64,000 nucleotides of DNA from an uncultured Alphaproteobacteria bacterium (GCA_902826335.1 CADEEL010000008.1:18798-82797), one strand, 5' to 3'. Counted from the stretch's first letter, positions 46,320 through 57,819 are shown. A program made the numbers and translations. The notes: a model not told the origin generated them from the letters alone.

Positions 46320-47396
46320 TCAGCGAGGATTTTCGGGAATCGGCGCACCTTCGGCCAAAGCGCGGCGACGCCATTGGGTCGGCGTTTCGCCTGTCTCCTC
46401 CTTGAACGCGCGGTTGAAGGGCCCGAGCGACCCAAAGCCCAAATCGAAGGCGATGGCGGAGACCGGGCGTAGCGCCTGGGCGGGATCGGCGAGCGCGCGC
46501 CGCGCGGCCTCGATGCGGCGGGCGTTTACGAACGCCGCGAAGTTGCGATGACCCAGCCTGTCATTGATGAGGCGGCGCAGGCGATGCTCTGGCGCGCCGA
46601 CCTCCTCGGCCAGCGCGCCGATGGTGAGCCCCTCGCGCCGCCAGCCTTCGCCGGCGCTCATGGTAGTCTCAAGCCGGTCCAGGATCGCGCGGTCCGCGCC
46701 ATCTGACGCCTCCGGCGCCGCGTGCTGGCCCTCGCCGGCAAGCGAGGCTCCAAACAGCCCCTCCCGCGCTTCGAGGAACCACGCCGCGCCGGCGACGCTG
46801 AAAACGGCCAGCGCACCCGCGCCCGCCAGGCGGAACCACCAGGCGAACACGCCCAGCCCCTCTTCGGCGATTTCAAATCCAGCGAGCACGATCGTGAACA
46901 ACGTCACGAACGCCATGAACGGGCCGCGCATGCGCCGGCGCGCCTCAACCAAATCCCCGCGCCAGGACCGGCGAATGACGATCAGAACATGGGCGGCCAG
47001 CGACACCTCGAGCAGATTGTGCGCCACCCATATTCCGTTGCGGAGGGGCGGTTGCACGGAGAGGCCAAAGAAGCCCACACCCAGCAACACGAGGGCCGGC
47101 GCAAATAGCGGCCAATCCGGCCGCCGATCCTCGAAGAGCGTGACGACGAACATCCAAAACAGGCCGCTGCCGCCCATCGACAAGACATGCACAACCGGCA
47201 GGAAGGGCCCGAGCGCATTGTGCGTGGCCGGCGTCGAATTGAGCGCATAGGCGACGACGCTCGCGAAAAAGAGCGCGCTGGCGACGCGCATGCCAAGCGT
47301 TGAGGCGCCGCGATGAACGCCGGCTGCGGTGGCGATCAGCGCGCCGATGGCGACGCCGCGCAGCACCAATTCAAATATCAGGATTGGGTCAGGCAC
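46320..47396 (-). CDS. Membrane-bound AraC-family transcriptional regulator
   Basis: A 358-aa protein with about seven hydrophobic helices in residues 1-215 and a C-terminal AraC helix-turn-helix domain (about 250-350). The recognition elements are LTIGALAEEVGAPEHRLRRL and AIAFDLGFGSLGPFNRAFKE. Membrane-tethered AraC proteins sense a lipid or envelope signal by an unknown mechanism. It precedes the desaturase-DUF2147 gene on the same strand, which makes that gene its likely target. Confidence 0.88.
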   Translation of the reverse strand: MPDPILIFELVLRGVAIGALIATAAGVHRGASTLGMRVASALFFASVVAYALNSTPATHNALGPFLPVVHVLSMGGSGLFWMFVVTLFEDRRPDWPLFAPALVLLGVGFFGLSVQPPLRNGIWVAHNLLEVSLAAHVLIVIRRSWRGDLVEARRRMRGPFMAFVTLFTIVLAGFEIAEEGLGVFAWWFRLAGAGALAVFSVAGAAWFLEAREGLFGASLAGEGQHAAPEASDGADRAILDRLETTMSAGEGWRREGLTIGALAEEVGAPEHRLRRLINDRLGHRNFAAFVNARRIEAARRALADPAQALRPVSAIAFDLGFGSLGPFNRAFKEETGETPTQWRRRALAEGAPIPENPR

Positions 47397-47435
47397 GCAG
47401 GCGCTATGCCACCGCGCCGCTGCGCTGACCAGTGA

Positions 47436-48806
47436 TCAGGCTGCGCGCGTCGCCGCCTTGCCAACCACGCGGTTACGCCCACCGCGCTTGGCTTGATAAA
47501 GGGCCTCGTCGGCGCGCTTGAGCAAGCTCTCGGCCGTTTCGTCCGCGCCGGCGCTGGCCGCAACGCCGATGGACACCGTCACATCCAGGCGCTCGGCGCC
47601 GTGCGCGACGATAAAGGGTGCGCCCGCGATCTGCCTGCGCAAGCGCTCCCCCGCCAAGCAGCCCACATCGCCGCTCGTGTTCGGCATCACCACGGCGAAT
47701 TCCTCACCGCCCATGCGGCAAGCGAAATCGCTCGGCCGCACGTTCGAAGCCATGCGCGCGGCGAATTCTCTCAACACGTCATCGCCCACGTCGTGACCAT
47801 ACGTATCGTTGATCTTTTTGAAGTGGTCGATGTCGGCGATCATCACCGCCAGGGGCTCGCCGCCGCAGGATGCGCGCAGAACGAGGGGCTCGATCTGCGT
47901 CATCAGAAAACGGCGATTGAAGAGCCCGGTGAGTTGATCCGTCACCGCCATTTCAAGGCCGGCGTCGAGGGTTGCGCGCAGTGCGTCGATTCCACGCTTG
48001 CGCTTCACGAGCGTACGCACCCGCGCGCGCAATTCTTCTTCATCGATTGGTTGGTCGATCACATCATGAGCGCCGAGTTCCAATGCGCGCAAGGTACGTT
48101 CGGGCACGCCGGGATCGGTGATGGCGAGCACGGGTAGATGCCGCGTCGGCTGCGCGGAACGCATTTTCGCGATCACACGAAAACCATCGAACGTACGCGC
48201 GAACAAGGATACGATCAGCAGATCGGGCCCGACGCGCGCATCGCCCGCTTCGTTGTAGAGCGCCACGCGATGATCTGGCGTAAGCGCGATGCGCACACGC
48301 GCCGATTGGCGGGGATTGTCATCGACGACGAGGATATCCGCGCGCGCCTCGCGGCGCGCCTCGTTGCTTTTCTCCTGGTCCAGCACGCCCAGGCGCGCGC
48401 CGCTGGCTTCGCGGGCGCGCAATTCGTCGCTCACCACTTTGAGGCGCGCGAGGCTTTTGACGCGCGCGATCAGGTGAATATCATTGATCGGCTTGGTGAG
48501 AAAATCGTCCGCGCCGGCCTCGAGCCCACGCACGCGATCCTCGCGGCCATCCAGCGCGGTGACGAGCACGACCGGAATATGACTCGTCGCCCTGTCCGCC
48601 TTAAGCCGCCGGCAGACCTCAAATCCGTCCATGCCGGGCATCATGACATCGAGCAGGATCACGTCCGGATTGGCTTCCCGCGCCATCGCCAGCGCCGGTT
48701 CGCCGCGTGATGCGGAGATGACATCGAAATACTCGGCGCTGAGACGCGCTTCGAGCAGGCGGACATTCGCCTCTATGTCATCGACGACGAGAACCCGCGC
48801 GCTCAT
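47436..48806 (-). CDS. pleD: PleD-type response regulator diguanylate cyclase
   Basis: A 456-aa protein with two receiver domains and a GGDEF domain, the PleD architecture. The first receiver has the phosphoacceptor Asp in PDVILLDVMMPGMDGF. The second is degenerate (LLIVSLFARTFDGF in place of the Asp block). The GGDEF active site is CRMGGEEFAVVMP and is preceded by an RPSD allosteric inhibition site. The enzyme makes c-di-GMP upon phosphorylation. It follows divK by 9 bp, the conserved arrangement. Confidence 0.96.
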   Translation of the reverse strand: MSARVLVVDDIEANVRLLEARLSAEYFDVISASRGEPALAMAREANPDVILLDVMMPGMDGFEVCRRLKADRATSHIPVVLVTALDGREDRVRGLEAGADDFLTKPINDIHLIARVKSLARLKVVSDELRAREASGARLGVLDQEKSNEARREARADILVVDDNPRQSARVRIALTPDHRVALYNEAGDARVGPDLLIVSLFARTFDGFRVIAKMRSAQPTRHLPVLAITDPGVPERTLRALELGAHDVIDQPIDEEELRARVRTLVKRKRGIDALRATLDAGLEMAVTDQLTGLFNRRFLMTQIEPLVLRASCGGEPLAVMIADIDHFKKINDTYGHDVGDDVLREFAARMASNVRPSDFACRMGGEEFAVVMPNTSGDVGCLAGERLRRQIAGAPFIVAHGAERLDVTVSIGVAASAGADETAESLLKRADEALYQAKRGGRNRVVGKAATRAA

Positions 48807-48815
48807 GAAGGCGCC

Positions 48816-49181
48816 TCAGCCGATGAAACGGCGAACGGTTTCGAGGAAAGACGTCACCGAAATTGGCTTGGACAGATAGGCCTCGCAGCCGCGATCGCGG
48901 ATTTTTTGCTCATCGCCGCGCATGGCGAACGCCGTCACCGCCACGATCGGTATGGATTTCAGCGCCGCGTCCCCCTTGAGGGTCTCGGTGATTTCAAGGC
49001 CCGACATGCCGGGCAATTGAATGTCCATGACGATGAGGTCAGGCATGTGCGCTTGTGCGAGCGGAACCGCCTGGCGCCCATCGCGCGTTTTGACGGTCTT
49101 GTAGCCGAACGCCTCAAGCAGATCGTTGAACAGGCGCATGTTCAACTCGTTGTCTTCGACAATGAGGACAGTCTTGGCCAT
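48816..49181 (-). CDS. divK: Single-domain response regulator DivK
   Basis: A 121-aa receiver protein with no output domain. The phosphoacceptor is D53 in [14 protein letters not shown], with Asp9-10 in VEDNE and the conserved Lys in AYLSKPIS. DivK controls the CtrA phosphorelay and cell polarity in stalked alphaproteobacteria. It is the first gene of the divK-pleD pair. The open frame upstream to 49418 is not part of it; the ATG at 49181 gives [14 protein letters not shown], as in known DivK proteins. Confidence 0.97.
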   Translation of the reverse strand: MAKTVLIVEDNELNMRLFNDLLEAFGYKTVKTRDGRQAVPLAQAHMPDLIVMDIQLPGMSGLEITETLKGDAALKSIPIVAVTAFAMRGDEQKIRDRGCEAYLSKPISVTSFLETVRRFIG

Positions 49182-49326
49182 GCGCTTTTCATCCGTCGCG
49201 GGCGCGGCCCGGGGCGACCCGCCCCGCCGGGGGACAGAAACTTTCGCCGTACTTCTTAACGTCAAGGGCTTAATACTCCCTTCAATCGGCAGCGCCGAAT
49301 CGTGATGAATGTGCGTAAAGGCTTGA

Positions 49327-50235
49327 ATGCGCATCGGAATTGATCTCGGCGGCACCAAGATCGAAGCCGCTCTAATGGATTCGCGCGGCGGCATCGTGGC
49401 GCGCCTGCGCATCGCCACCCCGCCGGATTATCACCGCCTGCTCGTGGCCATGGCCGAGGCGGTTGAGGAGGTCGAGAAGGAGGCGAGCGCGGCGGGCAAG
49501 GTGGTGGGCCTCGCCATGCCCGGTTCGTTGTCGCCCGCGACGGGCCTGGTGCGCAACGCAAATTCCGTGTGGCTGAATGGCAAACCATTCCTGCAGGATT
49601 TGACCCGCGTGCTCGCGCGCCCGGTGCGGATCGCCAACGACGCCAATTGTTTCGCCCTCTCGGAAGCGACCGACGGCGCCGGCGCAGGCGCCAAACTGGT
49701 GTTCGGCGCTATACTCGGCACAGGCTGTGGCGGCGGCGTCGTCATCGACGGGAAAGTGATCGAAGGGGCCAGCGGCATCGCCGGCGAATGGGGCCACATG
49801 CCCCTGCCCTGGCCGCGCCCGGATGAATTGCCTTTTCCCACCTGCTGGTGCGGCCGGCCCGGCTGCCTCGAGACCTGGATTTCAGGATCCGGCTTCGCGC
49901 GCTGGGGCTCGCACCGGCTCGGGCGCGCCCTTCAGGCCGAGGAGATTGTCGCGCAAGCGCGCGCGGGCGATGGCGCCGCCAAGGCTTGCCTCGATCTTTA
50001 TTGCGACCGGCTGGCCCGCGCCCTCGCCGTGATCATGGACGTGATCGATCCTGACGTGATCGTATTCGGCGGCGGCATGTCGAACACCGAGGAAATTTAC
50101 CCGCTGGTTCGCGAGAAGCTCGCGCCCTACGTGTTTTCAGATGTCATCGCCGCGCGCATTCTGCCCAATATGCACGGAGACTCCAGCGGCATTCGCGGCG
50201 CGGCATGGTTATGGAGCGCGGACGAGGCGACGTGA
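49327..50235 (+). CDS. ROK family sugar kinase
   Basis: A 302-aa kinase. The phosphate-binding [14 protein letters not shown] opens it, the zinc motif [12 protein letters not shown] and the GEWGH active-site region are intact, and the catalytic Asp lies in [15 protein letters not shown] kinases of this length phosphorylate fructose, N-acetylglucosamine or other hexoses; the substrate cannot be fixed. It precedes dinB, overlapping it by GTGA or more. Confidence 0.92.
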   Translation: MRIGIDLGGTKIEAALMDSRGGIVARLRIATPPDYHRLLVAMAEAVEEVEKEASAAGKVVGLAMPGSLSPATGLVRNANSVWLNGKPFLQDLTRVLARPVRIANDANCFALSEATDGAGAGAKLVFGAILGTGCGGGVVIDGKVIEGASGIAGEWGHMPLPWPRPDELPFPTCWCGRPGCLETWISGSGFARWGSHRLGRALQAEEIVAQARAGDGAAKACLDLYCDRLARALAVIMDVIDPDVIVFGGGMSNTEEIYPLVREKLAPYVFSDVIAARILPNMHGDSSGIRGAAWLWSADEAT

Positions 50236-51497
50236 TCTTGTGTAGGGACTGCGCGGAATGGACGGATCAAACCTCCCGGTGCGCGCGCTGCGGCGGTGCG
50301 CAGCTCATCGCCCATGCGGAACTTGCGGCCCTCACCATCGCGCACATAGATTGCGACGCTTTCTACGCCTCGATTGAAAAGCGGGACGACCCCGCCCTCG
50401 CGGCGCGGCCCGTCATTGTCGGGGGCGGAACACGCGGTGTTGTGTCCACCGCCTGCTATGTCGCGCGCGCCTACGGCGTCAAAAGCGCGATGGCGAGTTT
50501 CAAGGCCAAACAGCTTTGCCCGAGCGCCGTGTTCGTGAAGCCAAACATGGCCAAGTACGCCGAGGAGGGCCGCATTGTGCGCGCCATGATGCAGGAATTG
50601 ACGCCGCTGGTGGAGCCTGTGTCGATCGATGAAGCGTTTCTCGATCTCTCGGGCACGGAAGCGCTGCACGCGGCAGCGCCAGCTCAATCACTCGCCAAAT
50701 TGCAGGCGCGCATCGCGCGCGAGCGCGGCCTCACGGTTTCTGTCGGCCTCTCCTTCAACAAGTTCCTCGCCAAAACCGCCTCCGACCTCGATAAGCCGCG
50801 CGGGTTTTCCGTGATCGGGCGTGCTGAAGCCTTGAATTTTCTGGCCCCGCGCCCAGTGGCGTCGCTGCCAGGCGTTGGCCCGGCTGGCGCGGCGGCCTTG
50901 GAGAAACGCGGCTGGCGCACGATCGGCGATCTGCGCGCGGCGGGCGAACATGAACTCATGCGCGCGCTGGGCGATTGGGGCCGGCGGCTTTATCGCCTGT
51001 CCATCGCCGAGGATGGGCGGCGCGTCGATCCTGGCGGTGAACGCAAAAGCATCTCAGCGGAGACAACTTTTTTCACGGACATCGCCGCGCTTGGCGAACT
51101 CGAGGACGCGCTCTGGCCGCTGTGCGACAAGGTCGCCGGCCGGGCGCGCGCGGCTGAATTGGCGGGCCGCACCCTGACGCTCAAGCTCCGCGACGCGCGC
51201 TTTCGCACCATCACGCGGCGCCAGCAATTCACCGAGCCGACCTTGCTGGCGCAGCGCATATTCGAGGCCGCACGCGCACTGCTGGCCGCGGAAGTAAGAC
51301 CCGGCCTCGCCTTCCGGCTGATCGGCGTCGGGCTCGCCGATTTCACGCCCGCCGCGGACGCGGACAAGGGTGACCTGCTGGATTCGCGCACACCCAAGAT
51401 CGCCGCGGCCGAACGCGCCGTGGCGAAGGCGCGGGGCCGGTTCGGCCGTTCGGCGCTCGTATCCGCCCGGACCTTGAAGCCGCGCCGAGATGATTGA
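50232..51497 (+). CDS. dinB: DNA polymerase IV with N-terminal zinc-ribbon extension
   Basis: A Y-family error-prone polymerase of about 421 aa. An N-terminal extension carries CxxC pairs (LCRDCAEW and CARCGG), unlike E. coli DinB but seen in alphaproteobacterial relatives. The catalytic motifs HIDCDAFYASIE and SIDEAFLDLSG are intact, with the ASLPGVGPAGAAALEKRG hairpins after. A GTG at 50232 overlaps the ROK stop (GTGA) and is my preferred start; an ATG at 50205 would overlap the ROK gene by 31 bp. The clamp-binding motif could not be assigned. Confidence 0.93.
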   Translation: MILCRDCAEWTDQTSRCARCGGAQLIAHAELAALTIAHIDCDAFYASIEKRDDPALAARPVIVGGGTRGVVSTACYVARAYGVKSAMASFKAKQLCPSAVFVKPNMAKYAEEGRIVRAMMQELTPLVEPVSIDEAFLDLSGTEALHAAAPAQSLAKLQARIARERGLTVSVGLSFNKFLAKTASDLDKPRGFSVIGRAEALNFLAPRPVASLPGVGPAGAAALEKRGWRTIGDLRAAGEHELMRALGDWGRRLYRLSIAEDGRRVDPGGERKSISAETTFFTDIAALGELEDALWPLCDKVAGRARAAELAGRTLTLKLRDARFRTITRRQQFTEPTLLAQRIFEAARALLAAEVRPGLAFRLIGVGLADFTPAADADKGDLLDSRTPKIAAAERAVAKARGRFGRSALVSARTLKPRRDD

Positions 51498-51554
51498 GAA
51501 GCTTGAACATTCGCCGAAGCGGCGGCACACCCTGCCCCGATCAGGAGCCGCAGC

Positions 51555-52016
51555 ATGCCGCGAATTGAAGCACGATTGACAGAATTGGGCGTCACCTTGC
51601 CGACCCCGCCCGCGCCGGTGGCGTCTTACGTGCCGTTCACAATCGTGGGCGCGCTTGTTCACGTGTCCGGTCAGGTCTCGATGGATGGGGCCGGCGGCGC
51701 CAAGGGCCGTGTTGGGGCTGGACTAAGCCTCGAAGACGGCCAGGCGGCCGCGCGCATATGTGGACTCAATCTCATCGCGCAAGTCAAAGCCGCATGCGGG
51801 GGCGATCTCGACCGCGTTCGACGCGTCGTGAAGCTGAACGGCTTCGTCAATGTCACGCCTGATTTTGACGCCATACCCGCCGTGGTGAACGGCTGCTCCA
51901 ATCTCATGGTGGACGTGTTTGGCGACATTGGCCGCCATGCACGCTCGGCCGTGGGCGTGGCCAATCTGCCGCTCGGCTTCGCGGTGGAAGTCGATGGTGT
52001 GTTCGAGATTGCATGA
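51555..52016 (+). CDS. RidA family protein
   Basis: A 153-aa protein of the YjgF/YER057c/UK114 family. The segments LVHVSGQVSMDG, VKLNGFVNVTPDFDAIPAV and GRHARSAVGVANLPLGFAVE match, with the conserved Arg of the active cleft in HARSAVG. RidA deaminates reactive enamine/imine intermediates; other members differ in activity. It overlaps the next gene by 4 bp. Confidence 0.93.
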   Translation: MPRIEARLTELGVTLPTPPAPVASYVPFTIVGALVHVSGQVSMDGAGGAKGRVGAGLSLEDGQAAARICGLNLIAQVKAACGGDLDRVRRVVKLNGFVNVTPDFDAIPAVVNGCSNLMVDVFGDIGRHARSAVGVANLPLGFAVEVDGVFEIA

Positions 52017-52786
52017 CAACCGCGCCGATCCCCTGGCTGCTTGACTACGCCTACGCTCATCGTGGGCTGTGGGGCCCCAAGCACGGTCCTGAAAACAGCC
52101 TCGCGGCGTTCGAGGCAGCGCGCTCTTTCGGGCTCGGCGTGGAATTGGATGTGCGCCTCTCGGCCGATGGCGAGGCGATGGTCTTTCACGATGAAACACT
52201 CGATCGCATGACCGCCGCGCGCGGCTACACGAACGGGCGCACCGCTGCCGAGCTGGGCCGCTTGCTCTTGAAGGGAAGCGAAGAAACCATTCCGACGCTG
52301 GCTGAAGCGCTCGAGGCGTTGGAAGACACCCCGGTCCTCGTTGAACTCAAAGTCAATCGCGGCTCGGAAGGCCCGCTCGAACGGCGGGTCGCATACGCCA
52401 TGTCCCACCATCACGGACCGGCCGCGATCATGAGTTTCAACAGCGCGACCTTGCGTGAAATGGCCGAGCACGCGCCGGATCTGCCGCGCGGCCAATTGTG
52501 CACTGGATGGCGGCGCGGCCATGCGCCCATGATGCCCTGGTCGCGGCGCGGCGCGATCCGCGCCTTCATCGAAGAGCAGCATCCGCGCCCGGATTTCATT
52601 GCGTGCGAGTTGGAGGCGCTGGCGACGTTTGGCCGCCCAGCCGCCAATGCGCTGCGCACGCCGCTGCTGGCATGGACCGTGCGGCGCCGCCACCAGATCG
52701 AGCGCGCGGAGCGCTATGCCGACGCATTGATTTTCGAGTCCCTGGAGCCCGGGCTTGTAAAGCCGACCCAGCCCGCGTTTGCATGA
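52013..52786 (+). CDS. Glycerophosphodiester phosphodiesterase
   Basis: A 257-aa TIM-barrel enzyme that cleaves glycerophosphodiesters to glycerol 3-phosphate. The GDPD signatures are AYAHRGLWGP, PENSLAAFEAARS, VELDVRLSADGEAMVFHDE and the GDPD insert after. No signal peptide is visible, so it is a cytosolic type. It overlaps both neighbours by 4 bp. Confidence 0.92.
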   Translation: MTTAPIPWLLDYAYAHRGLWGPKHGPENSLAAFEAARSFGLGVELDVRLSADGEAMVFHDETLDRMTAARGYTNGRTAAELGRLLLKGSEETIPTLAEALEALEDTPVLVELKVNRGSEGPLERRVAYAMSHHHGPAAIMSFNSATLREMAEHAPDLPRGQLCTGWRRGHAPMMPWSRRGAIRAFIEEQHPRPDFIACELEALATFGRPAANALRTPLLAWTVRRRHQIERAERYADALIFESLEPGLVKPTQPAFA

Positions 52787-53937
52787 TGGATGGCGCCGAT
52801 GCGCTGCGCATCGAGGCGATCGATGGCCTCGCGAAAATAAACGAGGCGACTTGGGATGCGTGCGCAAATCCGCCGGGCGCGCCTTATGATCCCTTTGCAT
52901 CTTGGGCGTTCCTGGAGGCGCTGGAATCGTCCGGATGCGTGTCAGCGGAAGCTGGATGGCGCCCGCTTCACCTGATCGCCCGCGAACACGGCGCCATCGT
53001 CGGCGCCATGCCGCTCTACCTCAAGGATCATTCCTACGGGGAATATGTGTTCGATCACGCCTGGGCCGATGCGTTGATGCGCGCGGGCGGGCGTTATTAT
53101 CCAAAGCTTCAATGCGCGATCCCGTTCACGCCCGTAACCGGGCGCAGGATCATGGCGTCGACGCCCACCATTCGGCGCGCCTTGGCCGCCGGCGCACTTG
53201 ATGTGCTGCGCCGCACCCGCGCCTCTTCACTGCATGTGACGTTCGCAGATAGCGGCCAAGCGGGCGAACTCGCCGCGCTTGGCCTCTTGCGGCGCACGGG
53301 CGTGCAATTTCACTGGTTCAATGACGGCTATCAGACATTCGAAGATTTTCTGGCGGCGCTGTCTTCCCAGAAGCGCAAAGGCATACGCCGTGAGCGTGAA
53401 CGCGCGCACGAGGGCCTCACCATTCGGCGGCTGACCGCTGGTGAATCGTCCGAACGTGATTGGGACTTTTTCTTCGCCTGCTACATGGATACGGGCTCAC
53501 GCAAATGGGGCAGCCCCTATCTCAACCGGGATTTCTTTCGCCTGCTTGGTGAGCGGCTGGCCGATCGGGTTTTGCTGATCATCGCCGAGGATCGCGGCAA
53601 GCCGATCGCGGCGGCCCTCAATCTGATCGGATCGGATGCGTTGTATGGCCGCTATTGGGGCTCGATAGAACGGCGCGACTTTCTGCACTTTGAACTCTGC
53701 TATTATCAGGCGATCGACTTCGCCATCGAACGCGGCCTCGCGCGCGTCGAGGCGGGCGCGCAGGGCGAGCACAAATTGACGCGCGGCTACGCGCCGGTGG
53801 CGACGCACTCCGCACACTGGATCGCGCATGCGGGCCTACGCGACGCCGTCTCCCGCTATCTCGACAGCGAGACGCCCGCGATGGCCGAGGAAATCGAAAT
53901 GCTGGCCGCGCATACGCCGTTCAAGGACTGCACGTGA
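52783..53937 (+). CDS. COG3146/FemAB-like GNAT protein (predicted N-acyltransferase)
   Basis: A 384-aa member of the COG3146 group (DUF482), a double-GNAT fold related to FemAB and peptidoglycan aminoacyl transferases. The hallmark stretches are PYDPFASWAFLEALESSG, YGEYVFDHAWADAL, RYYPKLQCAIPFTPVTG and EAGAQGEHKLTRGYAP. The substrate is unknown. The start ATG at 52783 overlaps the previous stop, though a second ATG follows at once. It is flanked by GDPD and HIT genes in one run. Confidence 0.87.
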   Translation: MMDGADALRIEAIDGLAKINEATWDACANPPGAPYDPFASWAFLEALESSGCVSAEAGWRPLHLIAREHGAIVGAMPLYLKDHSYGEYVFDHAWADALMRAGGRYYPKLQCAIPFTPVTGRRIMASTPTIRRALAAGALDVLRRTRASSLHVTFADSGQAGELAALGLLRRTGVQFHWFNDGYQTFEDFLAALSSQKRKGIRRERERAHEGLTIRRLTAGESSERDWDFFFACYMDTGSRKWGSPYLNRDFFRLLGERLADRVLLIIAEDRGKPIAAALNLIGSDALYGRYWGSIERRDFLHFELCYYQAIDFAIERGLARVEAGAQGEHKLTRGYAPVATHSAHWIAHAGLRDAVSRYLDSETPAMAEEIEMLAAHTPFKDCT

Positions 53938-53944
53938 GGATTTA

Positions 53945-54379
53945 ATGAGCTTGTTTGGAACCTACGACGATCAAAACATCTTCGCGAAAATCCTGCGCGG
54001 CGAGGCGCCGGCGGTGAAAGTGTGGGAAGATGACGTCGCCCTCGCTTTCATGGATTTGTTTCCCCAGGCGCCCGGCCACACGCTCGTGGTGCCGAAGCGC
54101 GCGCGGGCGCGCACTTTTCTGGACTTTCCCGCCGATGAGCTTGGCCCCTTCATGGAGCGGGTGCAGCGCGTGGCGCGCGCGGTTGCACGCGGCCTCGTCG
54201 CCGAAGGCGTCACCATCATGCAGTTCAACGGCGCCGCGGGCGGCCAAACCGTGTTTTACCTGCATGTTCACGTCATTCCGCGCAGCGCCGGCGCGCCGCT
54301 CACTGGTCACGGCGCCGCGCGTAAGGCCGACGCGGCCGACCTTCAGGCGCTCGCGGCGAAAATCGCCGCGGCGATGTGA
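53945..54379 (+). CDS. HIT family nucleotide-binding protein
   Basis: A 144-aa protein with the histidine-triad fold (QNIFAKILRGEAPAVKVWED, ALAFMDLFPQAPGHTLVVPK). The triad reads VFYLHVHVIPR. Two His residues are in place but the first position of HxHxH is Tyr. It would bind or hydrolyse nucleotide phosphoramidates or dinucleotides. An AGGA ribosome site precedes the ATG at 53945. It ends 6 bp before the convergent clpA stop. Confidence 0.88.
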   Translation: MSLFGTYDDQNIFAKILRGEAPAVKVWEDDVALAFMDLFPQAPGHTLVVPKRARARTFLDFPADELGPFMERVQRVARAVARGLVAEGVTIMQFNGAAGGQTVFYLHVHVIPRSAGAPLTGHGAARKADAADLQALAAKIAAAM

Positions 54380-54385
54380 CCACGC

Positions 54386-56710
<2,325 letters not shown>

Positions 56711-56716
56711 GAGGGG

Positions 56717-57064
56717 CTAGTCCTTTTCCATCGTGCATTGCAGCGGATGTTCATTCCGCCGCGCCAAATCCATCACCTGCGCGACCTTTGTTTCCGCGAC
56801 CTCGAATGTATAGACGCCGCACAAACCCACGCCATGCTGATGAACATGCAGCATGACGCGCGTGGCCTCCTCCCGTGACTTCTTGAAGAACCGCTCCAGC
56901 ACATAGACGACGAATTCCATCGGCGTGTAATCGTCGTTTAGCAGCAGCACCCGATAGAGCGATGGCTTTTTGGTGCGCGTGCGCGTTTTGGTGGCGACGC
57001 CGGCCTCGCGGCCGTCATCGCCATCCAAGTTCTCGTCGTTCTCGTTCCACCGATCGTCCGACAT
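56717..57064 (-). CDS. clpS: ClpA adaptor ClpS
   Basis: A 115-aa adaptor. The acidic N-terminal tail (EDENLDG-like) is followed by the core [20 protein letters not shown], which holds the N-degron pocket, and by [20 protein letters not shown]. It directs N-end-rule substrates to ClpA. It is the gene upstream of clpA on the same strand. Confidence 0.96.
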   Translation of the reverse strand: MSDDRWNENDENLDGDDGREAGVATKTRTRTKKPSLYRVLLLNDDYTPMEFVVYVLERFFKKSREEATRVMLHVHQHGVGLCGVYTFEVAETKVAQVMDLARRNEHPLQCTMEKD

Positions 57065-57208
57065 GAACGCCCGCGCACGCGCCTCGTGATCGCGCGCCTA
57101 CGCCGTTCGGGACCGAACGCCGCGCGCGCCTGGGGATCAATTTATGAACTCGGCTGGTTAATGGAAGCCCTTGACAGCCGCGCGCGGCAGCCGTTCGGCG
57201 CGAAACGT

Positions 57209-57247
57209 AAAAAAAACGGGCCCAGCCGAGAGCGGCCGAGCCCGTTT
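57209..57247 (-). terminator. Intrinsic terminator of the phasin gene
   Basis: On the minus strand an outer 7-bp stem (AACGGGC against GCCCGTT at 57215-57221 and 57240-57246) encloses a GCCG/CGGC inner stem and is followed by an eight-T run (57209-57216 on the plus strand as A). It lies 24 bp after the stop codon of the phasin gene. Confidence 0.8.
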
Positions 57248-57270
57248 CGTCCTCGAAAGGAGCGGCTAGC

Positions 57271-57744
57271 TTAGCGCGTTGCGCCGGATTGCATCAGATG
57301 CGAGACGGCGCTCATACGTTCATTGAGCGGCTTCATCGCTTCCTTGGCCACGCCCCCAAACACGTCGGACAGCGAATTCAATTCAGCGACATAAGCGTCG
57401 AACGAAGAGCGGGCGTACGCGGTTTGGCGCTCGACGAGCTCTTGAACGCTCTTGGCCGTCATCAGCGACTTCGCCGCCGCAACATGATTTTCCATCGCGT
57501 TCTTGGAATAGGCGACCGCGCGGGCCGAAAGGGTCTCAAAGCCCTTTTGCGCAACCGCCGCGGAGGCGACCATGGCTTCCACATTCTGCTTGCCGAACGC
57601 GCCGAACTCGGAAATGGCGGCCATCGAACGGTCCACATTGTCCCGCATCGCGTCGGCGGAGGCCGCATTCACCTGCGCAAACGCAGTGCGGGCGGTATCC
57701 GTCGCTTCGGTGGTGCGGCGCGCGGCCGAACGTGCATTCGCCAT
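57271..57744 (-). CDS. Phasin family protein
   Basis: A 157-aa helical protein starting MANARSAARRTTEATDTA. The phasin-like heptad pattern runs through residues 40-150, with FGKQNVEAMVASAAVAQKG and NHVAAAKSLMTAKSVQELV. Phasins coat polyhydroxyalkanoate granules, though many members act elsewhere. The start was chosen at 57744 because a GGAGAG site lies just before it; an upstream ATG would add 11 residues. Promoter-like and terminator sequences flank it, so it is a monocistronic gene. Confidence 0.9.
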   Translation of the reverse strand: MANARSAARRTTEATDTARTAFAQVNAASADAMRDNVDRSMAAISEFGAFGKQNVEAMVASAAVAQKGFETLSARAVAYSKNAMENHVAAAKSLMTAKSVQELVERQTAYARSSFDAYVAELNSLSDVFGGVAKEAMKPLNERMSAVSHLMQSGATR

Positions 57745-57819
57745 GTGAAACTCTCCTATTTGGGGCGCACGGCCCACTAGAAAACATACCGGCGCGCCCG
57801 TTCCGGCCGCCGTGACGGG

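Noticed and set aside
49240-49285. CtrA box upstream of divK
   Set aside because: The two TTAA half-sites are 10 nt apart, not 7, so the spacing does not match the consensus.
57171-57200. TTGACA as a promoter -35 element
   Set aside because: No AT-rich -10 element follows at 16-18 nt and there is no gene downstream on that strand before the phasin terminator.
57086-57274. A 62-codon plus-strand ORF between clpS and phasin
   Set aside because: It runs through the terminator hairpin and has no ribosome site or recognisable content.
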